Shown piece after piece: positions 12,314-24,281 of a stretch of 64,000 nt of DNA (positions are counted from its first letter, which is position 1; each line of letters begins with the position of its first letter). The stretch is from Hymenolepis diminuta (lineage: Eukaryota > Platyhelminthes > Cestoda > Cyclophyllidea > Hymenolepididae): contig CAADRB010000076.1 in NCBI GenBank assembly GCA_900708905.1, positions 329,205-393,204 of the forward strand. The letters are read 5' to 3'. The notes beneath the pieces were generated by a model. The model ran no database searches. It was not told where the DNA came from and saw only the letters and a program-made list of their open reading frames with translations. The translations under genes were made by a program, and so were the position numbers.

Positions 12314-12784
12314 CTGTGGAATGTGAATTTTTCCTGTGGAAACAAAATATAGACTCGAACTACGTTTTTGCGTACTATCACTCCATGATTATGTTACTCT
12401 ATCTGCGAAATTTATCACCTTTTTATAGTAACAAAGTGACAAATAAACTTTTTCACTGTTATTACGGTACCAACTGAATATACATATTCAGTCTAGATTA
12501 TTTGGAACTCCAATTGACGGGCGTTAACTTAAAGTACTGACTCAACGTTGATGCATATTCCTTTGAAATTACAATTAATTATGATAAACAATGAAACACG
12601 TTCTGATTTCGCCAATGTGAATCACCAAAATGAACTATTAAAAATAAAAGTTGTCGTCTCCAACTCCGTCTACGTTCAAATATGTTTCATATTCCCCTTG
12701 TTATTTCTTAAGTTGACTGAAGTATAATTGCCTCCAAGTCCTGTTAGGAAAGCGTTTTTTAACAGTCATCTTGAGTAGAGTGAA

Positions 12785-12960
12785 AGTGTCCCTGCTGAAA
12801 AACTCCTGCCAACCCCTTTAATAGCAAGACCTAACCAGCACAGGTGACCATTACAATCACTAGGTGTCCATCGATAGACATCGAGATCGTAGTCTTGAAC
12901 TTTACAGACAAACATGTTAACCACTATGCCACTGGTGCACCAACTGAAATATGAACCCTT
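12785..12960 (-). repeat. SINE-like repeat copy (tRNA-derived head)
   Basis: Read on the minus strand the head is GTGGCATAGTGGTTAACATG, a good match to the Pol III A box (TGGCNNAGTGG). About 35 nt on is CTACGATCTCGATGTC, in B-box position. The body has the GGTGACCATTACAATCA-like segment and a tail matching other copies: GGGTTGGCAGGAG in place of GGATGGTAGAATG, then CTTTCACTCTACTCAAG in place of CTTCCCTCTACTCAA. One of about ten divergent copies in the window. Confidence 0.55.
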
Positions 12961-13279
12961 TTTTTAAATTAGGACTTTTAATTCAATCGTTTATGAAAGG
13001 GAATACTTAAGTTGAAGTAAAGAAAACTCCTATCTGTAATAACGTATTTGAGAAACTAGAAAATACCATTTACCTGACGAATGATCACGGAATTATAAGC
13101 ATTTAAACATATCGTGCAAAATGCACCGGTTACCCCCAAGGCCGACAGCCAGTAGATTACCATCAAAATATATATCAAAATTAACAAATATTACAATTAC
13201 AAAACGAAATACAACGAATACATTCAATGAGATTGAAAATGGAAAGATGCTAGTAAAAATCAAGATGAAGCGGGTTCAT

Positions 13280-16200
13280 TTAATTATCACGAGGAAGACC
13301 AGCGTTAATATCGCTCTCGATACCGCAGTGGTTTTCACCACGGAGTATCTTAAAGTATCCATTGTCTCCCCAATCGGTATTCCAGGAGTTCGCACAGAGC
13401 CAATATGGTACGCCGTTCTCCACTCCCCAACCCATAATCTTGATGGCATGACCACCCAACAATCCTCCACTGACATGTTGGTAGACACCAGATTTGTAGC
13501 TCGGAAAGTCCGCATAAACTTCAAAATCAGCCTCAACAGGTCCATGGGTGAAGAGCTCGTGTTTTATTGCGTCTTCGTTTTCACTAATTGAGTAGACCCT
13601 TGCAGCTGTAAAAGTAGAAAATGTAAGCATAGTACAAATGGCCTGAAATAATATGATTAGTTTCAATACACTTTCTTCAATTCTACTCTCGAATTCACAG
13701 CTACAATTCCGTAATTTAACAGTTGGTGCCGCCGAACAGTTTCAAACATGGAGAAAGATTAGGTAAATCAAAAATTCATGTTAATTTAATAGAAGAGGGT
13801 CAACAACTCGTTGACCCCTCTTAAAATAACCAGCCCATGCCATGCTATTTTAAACAGTGGTAAATCCAAAATGATTTTACTGAATTTGTAGAATAGTCAT
13901 CAGTAATTTTACAATATAAGTCGGAGAGAAGTTTTTGTAAAAAATTTGCTTAATTTGCAAGTAGAGGGGTTCCAATATGCTTTTTCTCTCCCTAAAAAAA
14001 TATATTTAGTAGTAATATCATTTGAGCAAACATAAATGACTTCTTATAACCTCTATTGCCAATTAGGGAAGGTGTTTACAAATGTTGGATTAAAGGGAAG
14101 ATACCCCGTAGCAGCTCCTGTGAAAACTCACATTCTACCGTCCCTCGTGTTGGTCAGATTTAACTAGAGGGGTAGTTAACCGCCTCAATGGATGTGCGCC
14201 GGTGGATATTGATCTCTCAACCTCTGACTTAGCCGATGTGCATATTGACTACTGCATCCTCAGCTTACAAATGTTTTCTAAGCTGATTTCTTTACCTCTT
14301 TGACAAGCACAATAAACCACAGTGATCTAATAGTGATTAGAGATGAGGAAATGTGAAATCTCTGTGATAACAGGCTAAAAGGTAATTCAAGTTGTCCAGA
14401 CAAGAACAGAAAGGTGATGTCAGCAGGCCAAAAGGCAACAACGCTTACCATAATGTTTGTCCTGCTTATAAGGAACCTTGTAATCATCCTGACAGACTTT
14501 TCTGCATTCGGGAGTAGAGGCATCACCATTACACGGTGGACGAGTTCCATTCACGTGGTGTTCACAGGGTGGGATCTCGTAGGATCTGCAGACTCCTTTG
14601 GTACCATAGAGACCACCACTCACAAGACCGCTCTTCTTCCAGAATTTCCAAGCCATTTGAGGAAAACCACCATTGCAGCCCATTCCACATTCAGAGCAGC
14701 AAGAGAGCAAATCATCTGCGCTCAAATGAACGCTTGGATCGCGACCACTTCGCATGCCCTCATTATGAATGCAGAGACGGTCTGACATAGCCTCAGCTGC
14801 GCCAAAAGCCTAGAAAATTCCAAAGAAATCTAGAAATTACTTATTTTCTCCTGAAAAAAATATATATGACAGTCAAGCAACCGTTTATTTTCAGGGGAAT
14901 TAATTTCATGGTTAAAGGCTCTCTCCGTCAGAACACTTTAATTCATTAAAAATTCGGAAATGAACTTGCCAGCATTTAACAGTCAGTCAATTAAGAAATA
15001 CAGCCCATAATATTACCTCGTATAAAAGTTGACGAATGTTACATCATCCTAAAATCACCCTCTTAAGTGTAGGTACCGTACGGTCGCATTCTGGTCTTGG
15101 CAGACGGTTTAGACAGAACGAATGAGCGAAATCATGTAAAAATGCATTTATTACTAAAAATAGCCATTTTTAAGTTAGTAAACTTTCCTGGCCATGCACC
15201 ACTATTATTTATCTGATTGAGTCTGATTCAACCATGGCTACTTCATTATAGCCATACGATTCTGTGAAATGTAGTTCACCATTAATTCGTCTTGAGTTAA
15301 AACAGCTCAGTGAGTTCTGCTAAGTAGAACGTTTAAACTGGTTTCAAAGATGCAAATATTAGCTTATATCGGCAAAACGTTCCGCTGAAATGAAGATGGG
15401 AGTGATGCGACCATTCATTCTTTAAATCCATGCAATTTCAGGTATTAACTTTCTTTTGGCATCAGATAATTTAGAGCTAGATCGCGAAAAATGTGAACGC
15501 GAAGATACTGGATAATTCAAATCTCCGTTTATTAAAATTAGTGCAATTGTTCCCTACTATCTTGAAAGTTATTCTCCAAAAGAAAAGAACTTCTCACGGA
15601 TCCCGGAGATGTTAAGCACGGAGAGGCGCAAATTGTAACTCGAGCTTCATATTTTACCTTCGTCACAATTTGGTAACTGCAATGCATCTCTATGTCAAAA
15701 TCGTACTAGTAATGCGAACATTAATTAATCACTTTTTTGTTGATCAAATAGATTTAATAATGGTTTAGCCTTCACTAACATTATGCTAATTGATCTGCAA
15801 TGAAGGCATTATTTTTTCACTGTCAGTCCAACTCAGAACATCACAACTCTGTTTAATAAAGATTTGCTCTATTTTAAAGATAGACTTAGAGGATTAATTA
15901 ATTTTAAGGACTTCCTTTACCACTAAATACATACCCAACAAGATCCACAGCTACCCTGATCACGAATTTCGAACAAAGTCTTGCAGTTTGGCCACTTCTC
16001 CCTGGGATCAAAGGAAGCTGGAAGATCCTTGTAGTTCTCCTCAGAGAGGGTCATGAGTCTAAGTAAACGACGGCCCATAGGGTCTGGAAGGGCTCCTAGT
16101 TGTTGACGGATCTGTGAGACCTGCGTGAACCTTCTAGAAGAAGCAGCTTTCCATGTTGTATTGATCTAGATAGATGAGAATCGATTATCGGTTTATCATT

Positions 16201-16382
16201 TAGGTTAAGAGGTTCTATAAATAGACTGAATTCACCTTATTAACGTAATCAATAATCTCCTGAGAAAGGGGTTCATACATAGTGACGGGTTTGGCTCGAA
16301 CCTTCCAGTTTTGCATTTCGCATTCTTGAGCCGTGGAAATGCCCACCAAAATGAGAAAAACGAAGCCATGGCTGAGCGACAT
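13280..16382 (-). CDS. Cathepsin B-like cysteine peptidase (copy B)
   Basis: Papain-family (C1A) secreted or lysosomal peptidase. Exons 16382-16236, 16165-15935, 14809-14449 and 13605-13280 join in frame to 354 residues. The start is [20 protein letters not shown], a clear signal peptide; the upstream in-frame TTG is not used. The propeptide contains INTTWKAAS; the mature chain starts near [12 protein letters not shown]. Catalytic Cys125 (QGSCGSCW), His299 (GGHAIKI) and Asn319 (CANSWN) are present. Occluding-loop residues are PPCEHH with His210/His211. Glu343 of CGIESD is the S2-pocket position. Intron phases 0, 0 and 1 match copy A. Intron 2 (15934-14810) and intron 3 (14448-13606) are longer than in A, and intron 3 holds a SINE-like copy and a hairpin. 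All donors are GT. It is intact and probably functional. Confidence 0.93.
13794..13823. repeat. Short hairpin in intron 3 of cathepsin B copy B
   Basis: AAGAGGGTCAAC at 13794-13805 pairs with GTTGACCCCTCTT at 13811-13823 with one bulged C and a 5-nt loop. It lies inside the intron and has no known function. Confidence 0.4.
14088..14265 (-). repeat. SINE-like repeat copy in cathepsin B copy B intron
   Basis: On the minus strand: GCAGTAGTCAATATGCACATC, then GCTAAGTCAGAGGTTGAGAGATC (B-box zone), GGCGCACATCCATTGAGGCG, GGTTAACTACCCC and the tail GGTAGAATGTGAGTTTTCAC followed by GGAGCTGCT. The same order of segments occurs in the copies at 39.3, 55.1 and 62.2 kb. Confidence 0.6.
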
Positions 16383-18114
16383 TTTCACTACAGCTCTGTA
16401 GCTGAACAACTAGGTGGCTGGCAAAACTCGGTTCACATATATACAAAACATCCGACTATAAACATTGGTCTAAGGTTTAAGGTCACATGGATAATTTGCA
16501 GTTAACATAAACACGATGCGAAATCTGCGCACGGTATAAGTATGATCCATCCATTTTCTGGAATGATGGATTATTTCCAAGCTCTGAGGATAGTTTAAGG
16601 TACCAGTTAATAAGACGGAATGATTCAATATGAAGGAAATCCGTTATTCAACTTTAATAAATCATAAATGAATTATCATTTGCTCGTTAATAATTAAAGT
16701 GTACGTTTCTTAATAACATGACTCAGGTTTGTTAAAGCAGGGAAACCTTTTTTATGCTGTTCATCTGTTTGCCAAAAATTAGTGAGAAATTTATACAATT
16801 TCTGGCTTTCTTTCAGAACAAATCAGAAACGTTTCAGTCGCTTTTTGTTAAGGAACCGTCAACATAAAGCCTCAGAGTCAATGTATTTGGTCTCTAACAG
16901 GTAATATACGGGTCTATGCTGGCTGGAGCACAGGAATAGTTAGTGTGGACAAATCTTTCTCTTCATCAAATCAGATATTACTTATATTTTCCCATAGTCT
17001 TTTTAAAAGTTAATAAAGCTGCTTTGGGGTAACTGCACATCTGTCTTGCCCTCTTCTCTCTATGAGTCTGAGTCAGGTAATATCTAATAGCAGCATAAAT
17101 CCCCTAGATGTACTACAGCATAGAAGTAATATTTTACAAAAGTAGGCAAATGAGCCGTTACAAAACTTACATTGGCAAGGGATGTTGCTTCAGTCATGTT
17201 TGAACACTAAGGTAAAATATGAACTTTCGGGGAAATCTCCATGTTCCAAGCATGAATCACCCAACCTTCTATCGATAATTCGTTTGTTTACCTTCAGATG
17301 CACAAATATGTAAATAGTCTGTCAGACCTACAGGGGCAATTTTTAAAGTAAACAGATTAATCTATTACTTCACTTTGTGGCGGTGGTACACAGTGAGCAA
17401 AACGGCCAACCGGACTGTTCGTAATGAAATTTTCCTGTCCTGATTATGAAATTTAACTTCTAACTGTTCGGAAATGCCTAAGCGAGGTAATATATGAGCC
17501 TATATTGAGAGGTCATCAGAGTAAAACAGGGTGAAATAGAGGTCGCAGAAATTCGGGTCCGAAAATAAGTTAACGGGTCAGAAAAATCCCCTACTAGCAG
17601 GATGTCCATAGAGGAATATGCTAGAGCCAGCAGATATCTCTCAACACATATCGATTAGAAATAAATGACTGGCGATAAGATCTCCTCTACAGTGTCCATA
17701 GGTGATCCTGCTGTGTGTTTGCTTGTTTGCACATAGATACCTAAACGGGCGGCTATCATCACGCCGAGACTCCGACAACCAAACGTGACTGACGTCCAAC
17801 GAAGAAATGTTTTGTATATAAACCTAGTTTACTTATTGATAAATTGGGGTAGCTTGCCTGCCACCTTCGAACTGACCTGACAACATGAGTGACTTGACTT
17901 ATTCCATCTATTCGAACGGTGTGGCTCCGATAGGACCATAATGTTATTACGGAATATCACCGTAGATATACATCGAAAAACATGTATCATTCATAAATGA
18001 ACAGTAATTATCATTATAAAATATGGAGGAATGTTAGTTGACATCACAAATATGTAACAAAGATACCAATCATAAATAAACTAATGTTTTAGCAGAGCGG
18101 CGAAAGCTAAGTCC
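16383..18114. other. Upstream flank of cathepsin B copy B, no gene seen
   Basis: A TATATATG sequence on the minus strand at 16437-16444, about 55 nt upstream of the ATG, is a possible TATA box for copy B. The rest up to the dead exon at 18.1 kb shows no coding exon or recognised repeat. Confidence 0.4.
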
Positions 18115-18469
18115 AAGAGTCCATAATGACTTCTGCTTCGAATAATCTTGGAGTATCCATCGCCTCCTCCGTCGGTCTTCCTAGGGTTGGCACAGAGCCA
18201 GTAAGGAATACTATGCTCTTTCTCTTCCATCCGGTTGACTTCACAACAAGTCCACCCATTAATGCCTCACTCATGTTCTAATGGACACCTAATCTGTAGT
18301 TTGGAAATCAGCAAACACTTCAAAGTCAACTTCAGAGGGCCCGTTTATAAATATATCGTATTTTATTCCATTTTAGATTTGAGAAGTGCGTAGACCGTTG
18401 ATACTATTGCTGGAGCTACGGCCGATGCTAAGGCTATCACAAACAACAGGCAATCACAGTTTTCAGATA

Positions 18470-19790
18470 TCTAGAAGATAGAGTCAAGAATAATGCAGAG
18501 TTTATTAAACAGCAACGATTAGAAATTGTGAGAGAGAGAATGGAACAAGAGAGAAAGAAAAATATGACGAGGAACGAGAGAGAATGTGAGAATCGAGCAT
18601 CTACGCCACCAGTCTTGTAACCGACAAAAGGATGGATTTTGCAATCAAAATCTGAGTTTTCAAGAAAGAGGCGGGTACAAATCATTAATCACTAATCTCC
18701 AAATTAATATAACTCAAAAATTTTAGCTCTTAGGGAATCCTTCAGTCTCTTCTCAAACTTTAGATATACAAAGTCAAAACTAATCTCCAACCGTGAATTG
18801 ATCCAAGTACATTTATCCTGTTCAAGCCCAACGTACCATCATTTGAAAATTTGCAGCAGTAAAGTGGAGGATAAGATGGCTTGTAAGGAAAAAAAAGTAG
18901 TAAAACATAAAAATGAAAAGGAAATATGAAAATACGAAGAGGTATTTCTTAAGTCAGGTAACAAACAGAGAATGGAAATGTTATAATGTAACAAATGGAA
19001 GTCCCGGTAGTAATCTCACAGACTCAACAATCTAGAAAACTCGGTAATATATGAACTTAACACAGAAGCCAATAACCCACGACAGAATAAAAGACGCGCT
19101 AGAGTAAACTCGATCTCGATCGGAATCGGCTTAAATAAAGTCGTAATTACAAGTTGTCTTTTATTAGTGGGGAAATAAAGAAGGAAGTTACATTCGTACT
19201 TATAGAAGAAATATTGGGAGCGGGAGAAAAAATTATTTTCTCCTCTAGCAGGAAAACGTACAAATTTGAGAAGTGGAATAGGTAATTGTTTGGCTACTTT
19301 ATCTCCGAATTGATTGCTGCGTTTGTCTTAATGCGTTTAGACAGAATAGTGACACAAAGTGATCTGGAGGTTCGCAGAATGCCAGCTGTCCACTATGTTT
19401 TGTGAGATAATGAGAGCTTGCGTTGCATCGCCTTCGAAGGTTTGACTGCTGTAGAGGGAGTTGATGTTTGTCCTTTGTTTGTTGGTCAAGTGCAGAAAAG
19501 TAGCATGGTGCTGAAGGTACCTGGTAGGTCTTGTTGTTGATGATGTTGATATTGTGTTTTCGGTTTAGATAGCTTCAGGGGATTTGCCGCTTCAAATTTA
19601 TGTGCGTTCCTCTTTCGCCTGGTTCGTATCTAGCGGATGGCAGATACTCGGCTAGACGAACAAAGCTGCTTCTCTCCTCGTTCGGAGTTGAAATCAGTAT
19701 CTATGATTAGAAGTTCTAGAACACTCTCGATTATCTAATCGGAACCACTTTGTATCAAATTCCATTTCTGGAGCGATTGTTGTGGAGGAT
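18470..19790. other. Intronic stretch of pseudogene C, unassigned
   Basis: Lies between dead exon 4 and the Gypsy gag relic. It contains a GA-rich tract near 18530-18590. No coding exon is recognised; part near 19100-19790 may be further decayed retroelement continuing from the gag relic, but I cannot show this. Confidence 0.3.
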
Positions 19791-19799
19791 GAATAATCA

Positions 19800-20115
19800 G
19801 TGTCTGTTTTGAGAGGTTCTGAGTCTGCAGTATCTCTCTTGTGGCTGTGGTCCTTCGGAATCCTCATTCAGCAGCTTGCTGAGGAGCCGGCCCAAAAGTC
19901 ATTTGCTATGTTCTGATTTTGCCTACTCGATACGTTCCAGGATAACAAACTTCATGTAGTCGTAAGGTGTCGTGGAAGGTTTTTCGAGGGCGTCATGCAC
20001 GAACTCGGCGACTTCTGGTGTTAGACCACTGGGAAGACAAGTGAATTGCACTTGTTGGTTGATTATTTCGTCAGCATGAGACTGTTTCTCGAGGAAAATA
20101 TAACCCTCTGGAATT
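19800..20115 (-). mobile_element. Ty3/Gypsy-type gag relic
   Basis: Translated on the minus strand from about 20110, the frame reads GYIFLEKQSHADEIINQQVQ, then LPSGLTPEVAEFVHDALEK, PSTTPYDYMKFVILERIE, a stop, and with decay LLGRLLSKLLNEDSEG. The order LP..v...V.D.l..P...PYD.lK..il.R, then a stretch like LLNEEELG, is the capsid segment of Ty3/Gypsy gag proteins. The stops show it is dead. No pol or LTR was recognised nearby. It sits in the intron between exons 3 and 4 of pseudogene C. Confidence 0.6.
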
Positions 20116-21072
20116 TACTGTTTAGTGAAAGTGGGAGAACAGAAGTCATTTGACATTCCATACCAGAAAGTTGTAAGTTCTTACAGAGCCCGCAATTATA
20201 ACTAACTGTAATTTACCCAATATTCTATGGTGAATCTAAACTGTTAGGAAGCTGATAGGTAAATCTCAAAGTCGCAAAGTTTATGTTTCGCCTCGGAATG
20301 ATCAATGCCCCTCAGGTTGTCTTTAAATCGTCCATTATCCTTAACAATATGCGACGCAAGCCGCTTCTGGTAACTTGACGGTCATTCGGAGCAAAAATTG
20401 CCATCAGATCGACGGTATTTTGATCGTCAACATTAATAAAATGAATACAAATTGTATTCATTCCTGTATATATTTTTTTTTGAGTTAATAGGGAGTTTTA
20501 GAGCGACTAAACTTCTGTCCTATCTCTCTCCGGGTCAGAGACAACCTTAGCTTAGCAGTATCTACAGGACACATAGATCAAAACTTTATCAACTAGTGTC
20601 CTTAAGTAAAAAATAAACCAATACGACTAAATGTGCAGAAGGAAAGCAAAATATTACAGTGACTTTGCAATGTGACCTTTGCAAACCATTCCCTTAATTT
20701 ATTTATCTATGTTATCCGGTGTTTTATCTACGCATATTGAGCTTTACACTATCCTATCTCTGACTCATTCTTCTCTAATTAGCCTCCTTTTCGATTTGTG
20801 CAGGTTATCTGACCCTCATATACCGAGCTTCCATACACAATTGGAGTTTATTTTGCACAGAATTAGTGCCTTATTTGACCTTTTTCACTTTCATACCTCT
20901 TTTAGAAGCCTGGAAAGGGATATATTAGCAAGTTTTCACTACCCTAATTTGGTGAATCCTAATTTGTAACTTTTTCAATAAAGCTACACAATAACTCCCT
21001 CAATTCATGATAAGAATGTGAAGAAAATGAAATGCTACGCTGAAAAGGTAATAAATGACAGGTAATGCTTAC

Positions 21073-21466
21073 CATAGTGTTTATCCTCCCCTTAAGGGGT
21101 ATCGTATTTATCTTGACAGCATTTCATATCATCATAGTGGGGAGGGGAGAGAGGTCCATGGCAAATTTACTTACAAGATGGAATCCCATGTATTCAACGG
21201 ATGCCCTTGGTACCACATGGATCACCACTAGCAATACCATACTTCTGGCAATATATCCAGGCTCGTGGAGGAAAACCACCAATGACAACCCATCCCATAT
21301 TCCATACAGATAGACATCAGATCATTAACACTCAAATGGATTATTGAATCAAGTCCACTTCGCATTCTTTTATCGTGAAAGCGGATATGATCAGTTACTG
21401 CCAAAGCTCTCAATCTTTCATCATGTATAAAGATAAGATCAGACATCCTAGATACAGCACCATTAG
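21073..21466 (-). repeat. Inverted duplicate arm 1 (dead cathepsin exon 3 of copy C)
   Basis: This arm and 25530-25865 on the opposite strand are close copies. Long identical blocks include TTTCACGATAAAAGAATGCG and GGTTGTCATTGGTGGTTTTC. Both carry the same 1-nt insertion relative to copies A and B, so the duplication (or conversion) happened after the gene was already broken. Confidence 0.75.
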
Positions 21467-21955
21467 CTTAGAATTATTTTAATAAGATAAACATGGCAGA
21501 GATCCACAGCAACCCTCATCTCGAATAAGGTTGTAGAGTTCGACCACTTCTCACGAGGGTCGGAAGAATCAGATATATGCGCATATTATTCCTTATAGAG
21601 GACTGATTTTCTAGGCAGACAATAAATCATAGGGTTTGAAATGTCCCCATTGCAGTGTTTTACCTCTTCTAGAAGATTCTGCTTTTCCTCAGGTATTAAT
21701 ATGAATAGAATAATGAATTATCACTTGCTTGTACAGGTTGTGGGTCTTTAAATTCTTTAAAACTAACATTGTCAACGTAATCAACTTTTTCCCTGGACAG
21801 CTGCTCGTAACAGCAGATATAACCAAATCCTGCCAGTCTTGAATATCGCAAACGTGAGGCAATGCTCTGCTAATGGAAGAAAGAACCAAAGATCGAATGC
21901 AAGAGGGCTTTGAGCGAAATTGTCATCCAGAGATGAACGAATTTAACTCAACTTA

Positions 21956-23996
21956 ATCAAATTTGCCCATTTTCGTTATGATAGCACATGTATTGACCCA
22001 GACAAAATCGATAATTCATTGGTAACACACACACAACGAAAATTAGCGTCTGCTACTGGATTCGATTCATCATGTAGCCAAAAGGCAGACTTTGTCATCG
22101 ATAGTTGAAATAAGTTGTAATTCACGGGCAATTTCCAGAGTTTAGAAGTGCTATCAATTTACTTTTGGTTCAAGAACTTATGAAGATTTTAATTCATAAA
22201 TGAGTAAATTGGTGCTTTTTAATAAATTTCACTGTTAATATTTATGTAGTACGTTCTAAGCTTTGATAAAAAAAGCGATGCCCAAAATATGGAGTGCAGA
22301 TAGTCAAACTGGAGTTGAATATCACTGAAGGATAATAAATGGATCTTAAAATCTTTTGGAGTTCGTAAATTTAAATATATGACTTCTTCTACCATCATTT
22401 GAATGGAAACTAGCTCGTGAAACACGAGATTACGAAAATGCAGACAAACACAAACCTTTATTCTTTAGAACCGATACCTTTAGCCTCCACCCAGACACCT
22501 ATTTATCTGAGCTCCTACCGTGACTGGTTTTTTTCAAATTCTTAAGCTACGATGACCCTACAGGTAAAACTGCATCGATCGTAACTTGAGTTATCTAAAA
22601 ATCATTGGTTTCAGGGCCAAGATCCCAGGATTCCTCATTCCGGTTTCCCTTACTCAGTAAATGTAATGTCGTAAACCATATTTCTCTTGGCCAATTCATT
22701 ATCCCTGTAGTAATCTTCTAACTTAACGGCCGTAATACCGATCGCTAATAGTGATCCGACCTCTAAACGGCTTTTATGTTTTCTATAAATTCGAGTTAAT
22801 TAAAGATGTAATCTCTAATTGCCCCCACTTAACTCCGCATAGTTTTATTTAAGCCCTGCCATTTCGGCAATCGACTGGAAACCCAATTTAATAATTCGAA
22901 GTGGGTTAGCCCAGGTCGGTTCTCGATTAGATATGTAATTGAATGTACTTGTGAATAAGTGTCGCCCTTCTCTTCTTTCTTCTTGCGTGTATATTATTCA
23001 AATCGTATGAAAAAAGCTTTTTAACTAAATTAATTTATTCACTACAAAAAATCCATCCGAATATGGAATCGCAATTTTGTTGGGAAATTTGTTTCTAGCT
23101 TATTTAAGACCAACGAGAGCATGGTGTAAAACTTCAGACTAATAAATTTTATCTGAATCCCTTAAAATTGCGGTATGACTTGAAGCATTATAAATTTTGT
23201 CGATCAGTAACTCGTAAGGGATTAATCGATCCGTTGACTTTATGTAATGATTTCAAACTACTAACTATTTATACGTAATCAACGACCTCCACTGGCCTCG
23301 ATCAAAGTTAATTATCTGACAAAGGCGCATTTGTGAAAATGAAATAAATTTAATTCGCTAATCAGACAGGAGCGTCGTAATGATGTCATTCCATTGTGGT
23401 ATACATAAGTGGACATTCAAGACTGGCAGGTTTCGGATAAACAGGTCGCTATGCGTGAACCTGAAGGATGATCCACAATGCATTCCTAAAATTGCTCTAT
23501 ACGCATCCTCTATGAAAATACTTCGGTTTCTCGCTCACTAAAACACAGTGATATCTTTATGTCCTTATGACTCAAACCCTTACAGTCATATTTAGACAAG
23601 TTTCTCGATTCTCCATTTTCTATTATTGTCCCGTTTCATTTGAAAGTACATCTGCACTCATATCTCATGCTCGTCCTTGTCCGAGTGACTCATATAAGCT
23701 GCCCTTGAACTGCCATTGATACACATGCGGGGAAAGAAGCTTGTCAACACTGCTCCTACGCTCCCCACTCATCGTCTTTGTTCCTTATCTTTTACCCGCT
23801 TCAACCCTCGCTGTGGCTTGATTGACACATTTTGACCTTGTCAGCTCTTGGTCTTCTGCTCCAGAACTGGTGTTAGCTGTCAGGCGTTAGTTATTAGTTA
23901 TTACCCTAAGTCAGAAAAACCCTTCTAAGGCAATAATTAACAATGTTAACAGCGTAAATGTCAGAATGAAAACTGATAATCTGTTTTTTTATTTAG
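21956..23996. other. AT-rich non-coding stretch between the two dead copies
   Basis: No coding exon is recognised. A short CA run lies near 22026-22034. The segment about 23690-23895 (CCCCACTCATCGTC... to GGTGTTAGCTGTC) resembles 47760-47905 and is listed as a separate repeat. No exon 1 for pseudogene D was found here. Confidence 0.4.
23690..23895 (+). repeat. Dispersed repeat family R2, copy 1
   Basis: Shares segment order with 47760-47905: TCTTACCC.CTTGAATCCTC-like, then GGCT.GATTGACACATTTTGACC, CTCTTGGTCTTCTGCTC and GAACTGGTGTTAGC. Divergence is high, so the boundaries are approximate and the type of element is unknown. Confidence 0.45.
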
Positions 23997-24281
23997 GTTA
24001 ATACCACGTGGAAAGTTGAGCCACCAAAGAGATTTACGAAAGTGTCCCAGATCCGATCCCAACTTGAAACTATTCCTGATCCTACGGATCGTCTGTTAGC
24101 TATAAAACCATTACTTTTTGAGAGAGATTTCAATGTAGAGCTTCCGAATTCTTTCATCCACGTGAAAAGTAGTCAAACTGCACAACTTTATTCGAGTTTC
24201 GAGATCAGGGTAGCTGTGATTCATTTTGGATACGTTTATATATTCAATTTTAAGTTATTCAATTGAATCTAAGTCACTATG

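Larger units (their letters stand above)
10423..13279. other. Spacer between cathepsin B copies A and B
   Basis: No complete gene is visible. It contains one candidate CUB-like exon (12187-12313, minus) and one SINE-like repeat copy (about 12785-12960, minus). The remainder is AT-rich with no recognised motif. Confidence 0.5.
18115..21955 (-). pseudogene. Dead cathepsin B copy C (four decayed exons)
   Basis: All four exons of the family can be traced in order on the minus strand. Exon 1 at about 21955-21765 (CDIQDWQD region and VDYVDNV). Exon 2 at about 21700-21490 (SDPREKWSNSTT, then LIRDEGCCGSLP). Exon 3 at 21466-21073, ending in a preserved KHYG|GTAAGC donor. Exon 4 at about 18415-18115 (INGPSEVDFEVFADF and IPYWLCANP). 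The active-site CGSCW is CGSLP, so the nucleophile Cys is gone. The GGHA His codon is GGL, so the catalytic His is lost. Exon 4 has in-frame stops. Exon 3 has a 1-nt insertion in the GCNGG segment (now GCHWW) shared with copy D. The intron between exons 3 and 4 holds a Gypsy gag relic. Clearly non-functional; the exon limits are approximate. Confidence 0.85.

Noticed and set aside
13121..13591. 156-residue plus-strand open frame
   Set aside because: It is the antisense shadow of exon 4 of cathepsin B copy B; the minus strand carries the catalytic His and Asn motifs.
14414..14785. 123-residue plus-strand open frame
   Set aside because: Antisense shadow of exon 3 of cathepsin B copy B.
20679..20969. 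96-residue plus-strand open frame
   Set aside because: Leu/Ser/His-rich composition typical of pyrimidine-rich DNA, no homology recognised, lies in the intron of pseudogene C.
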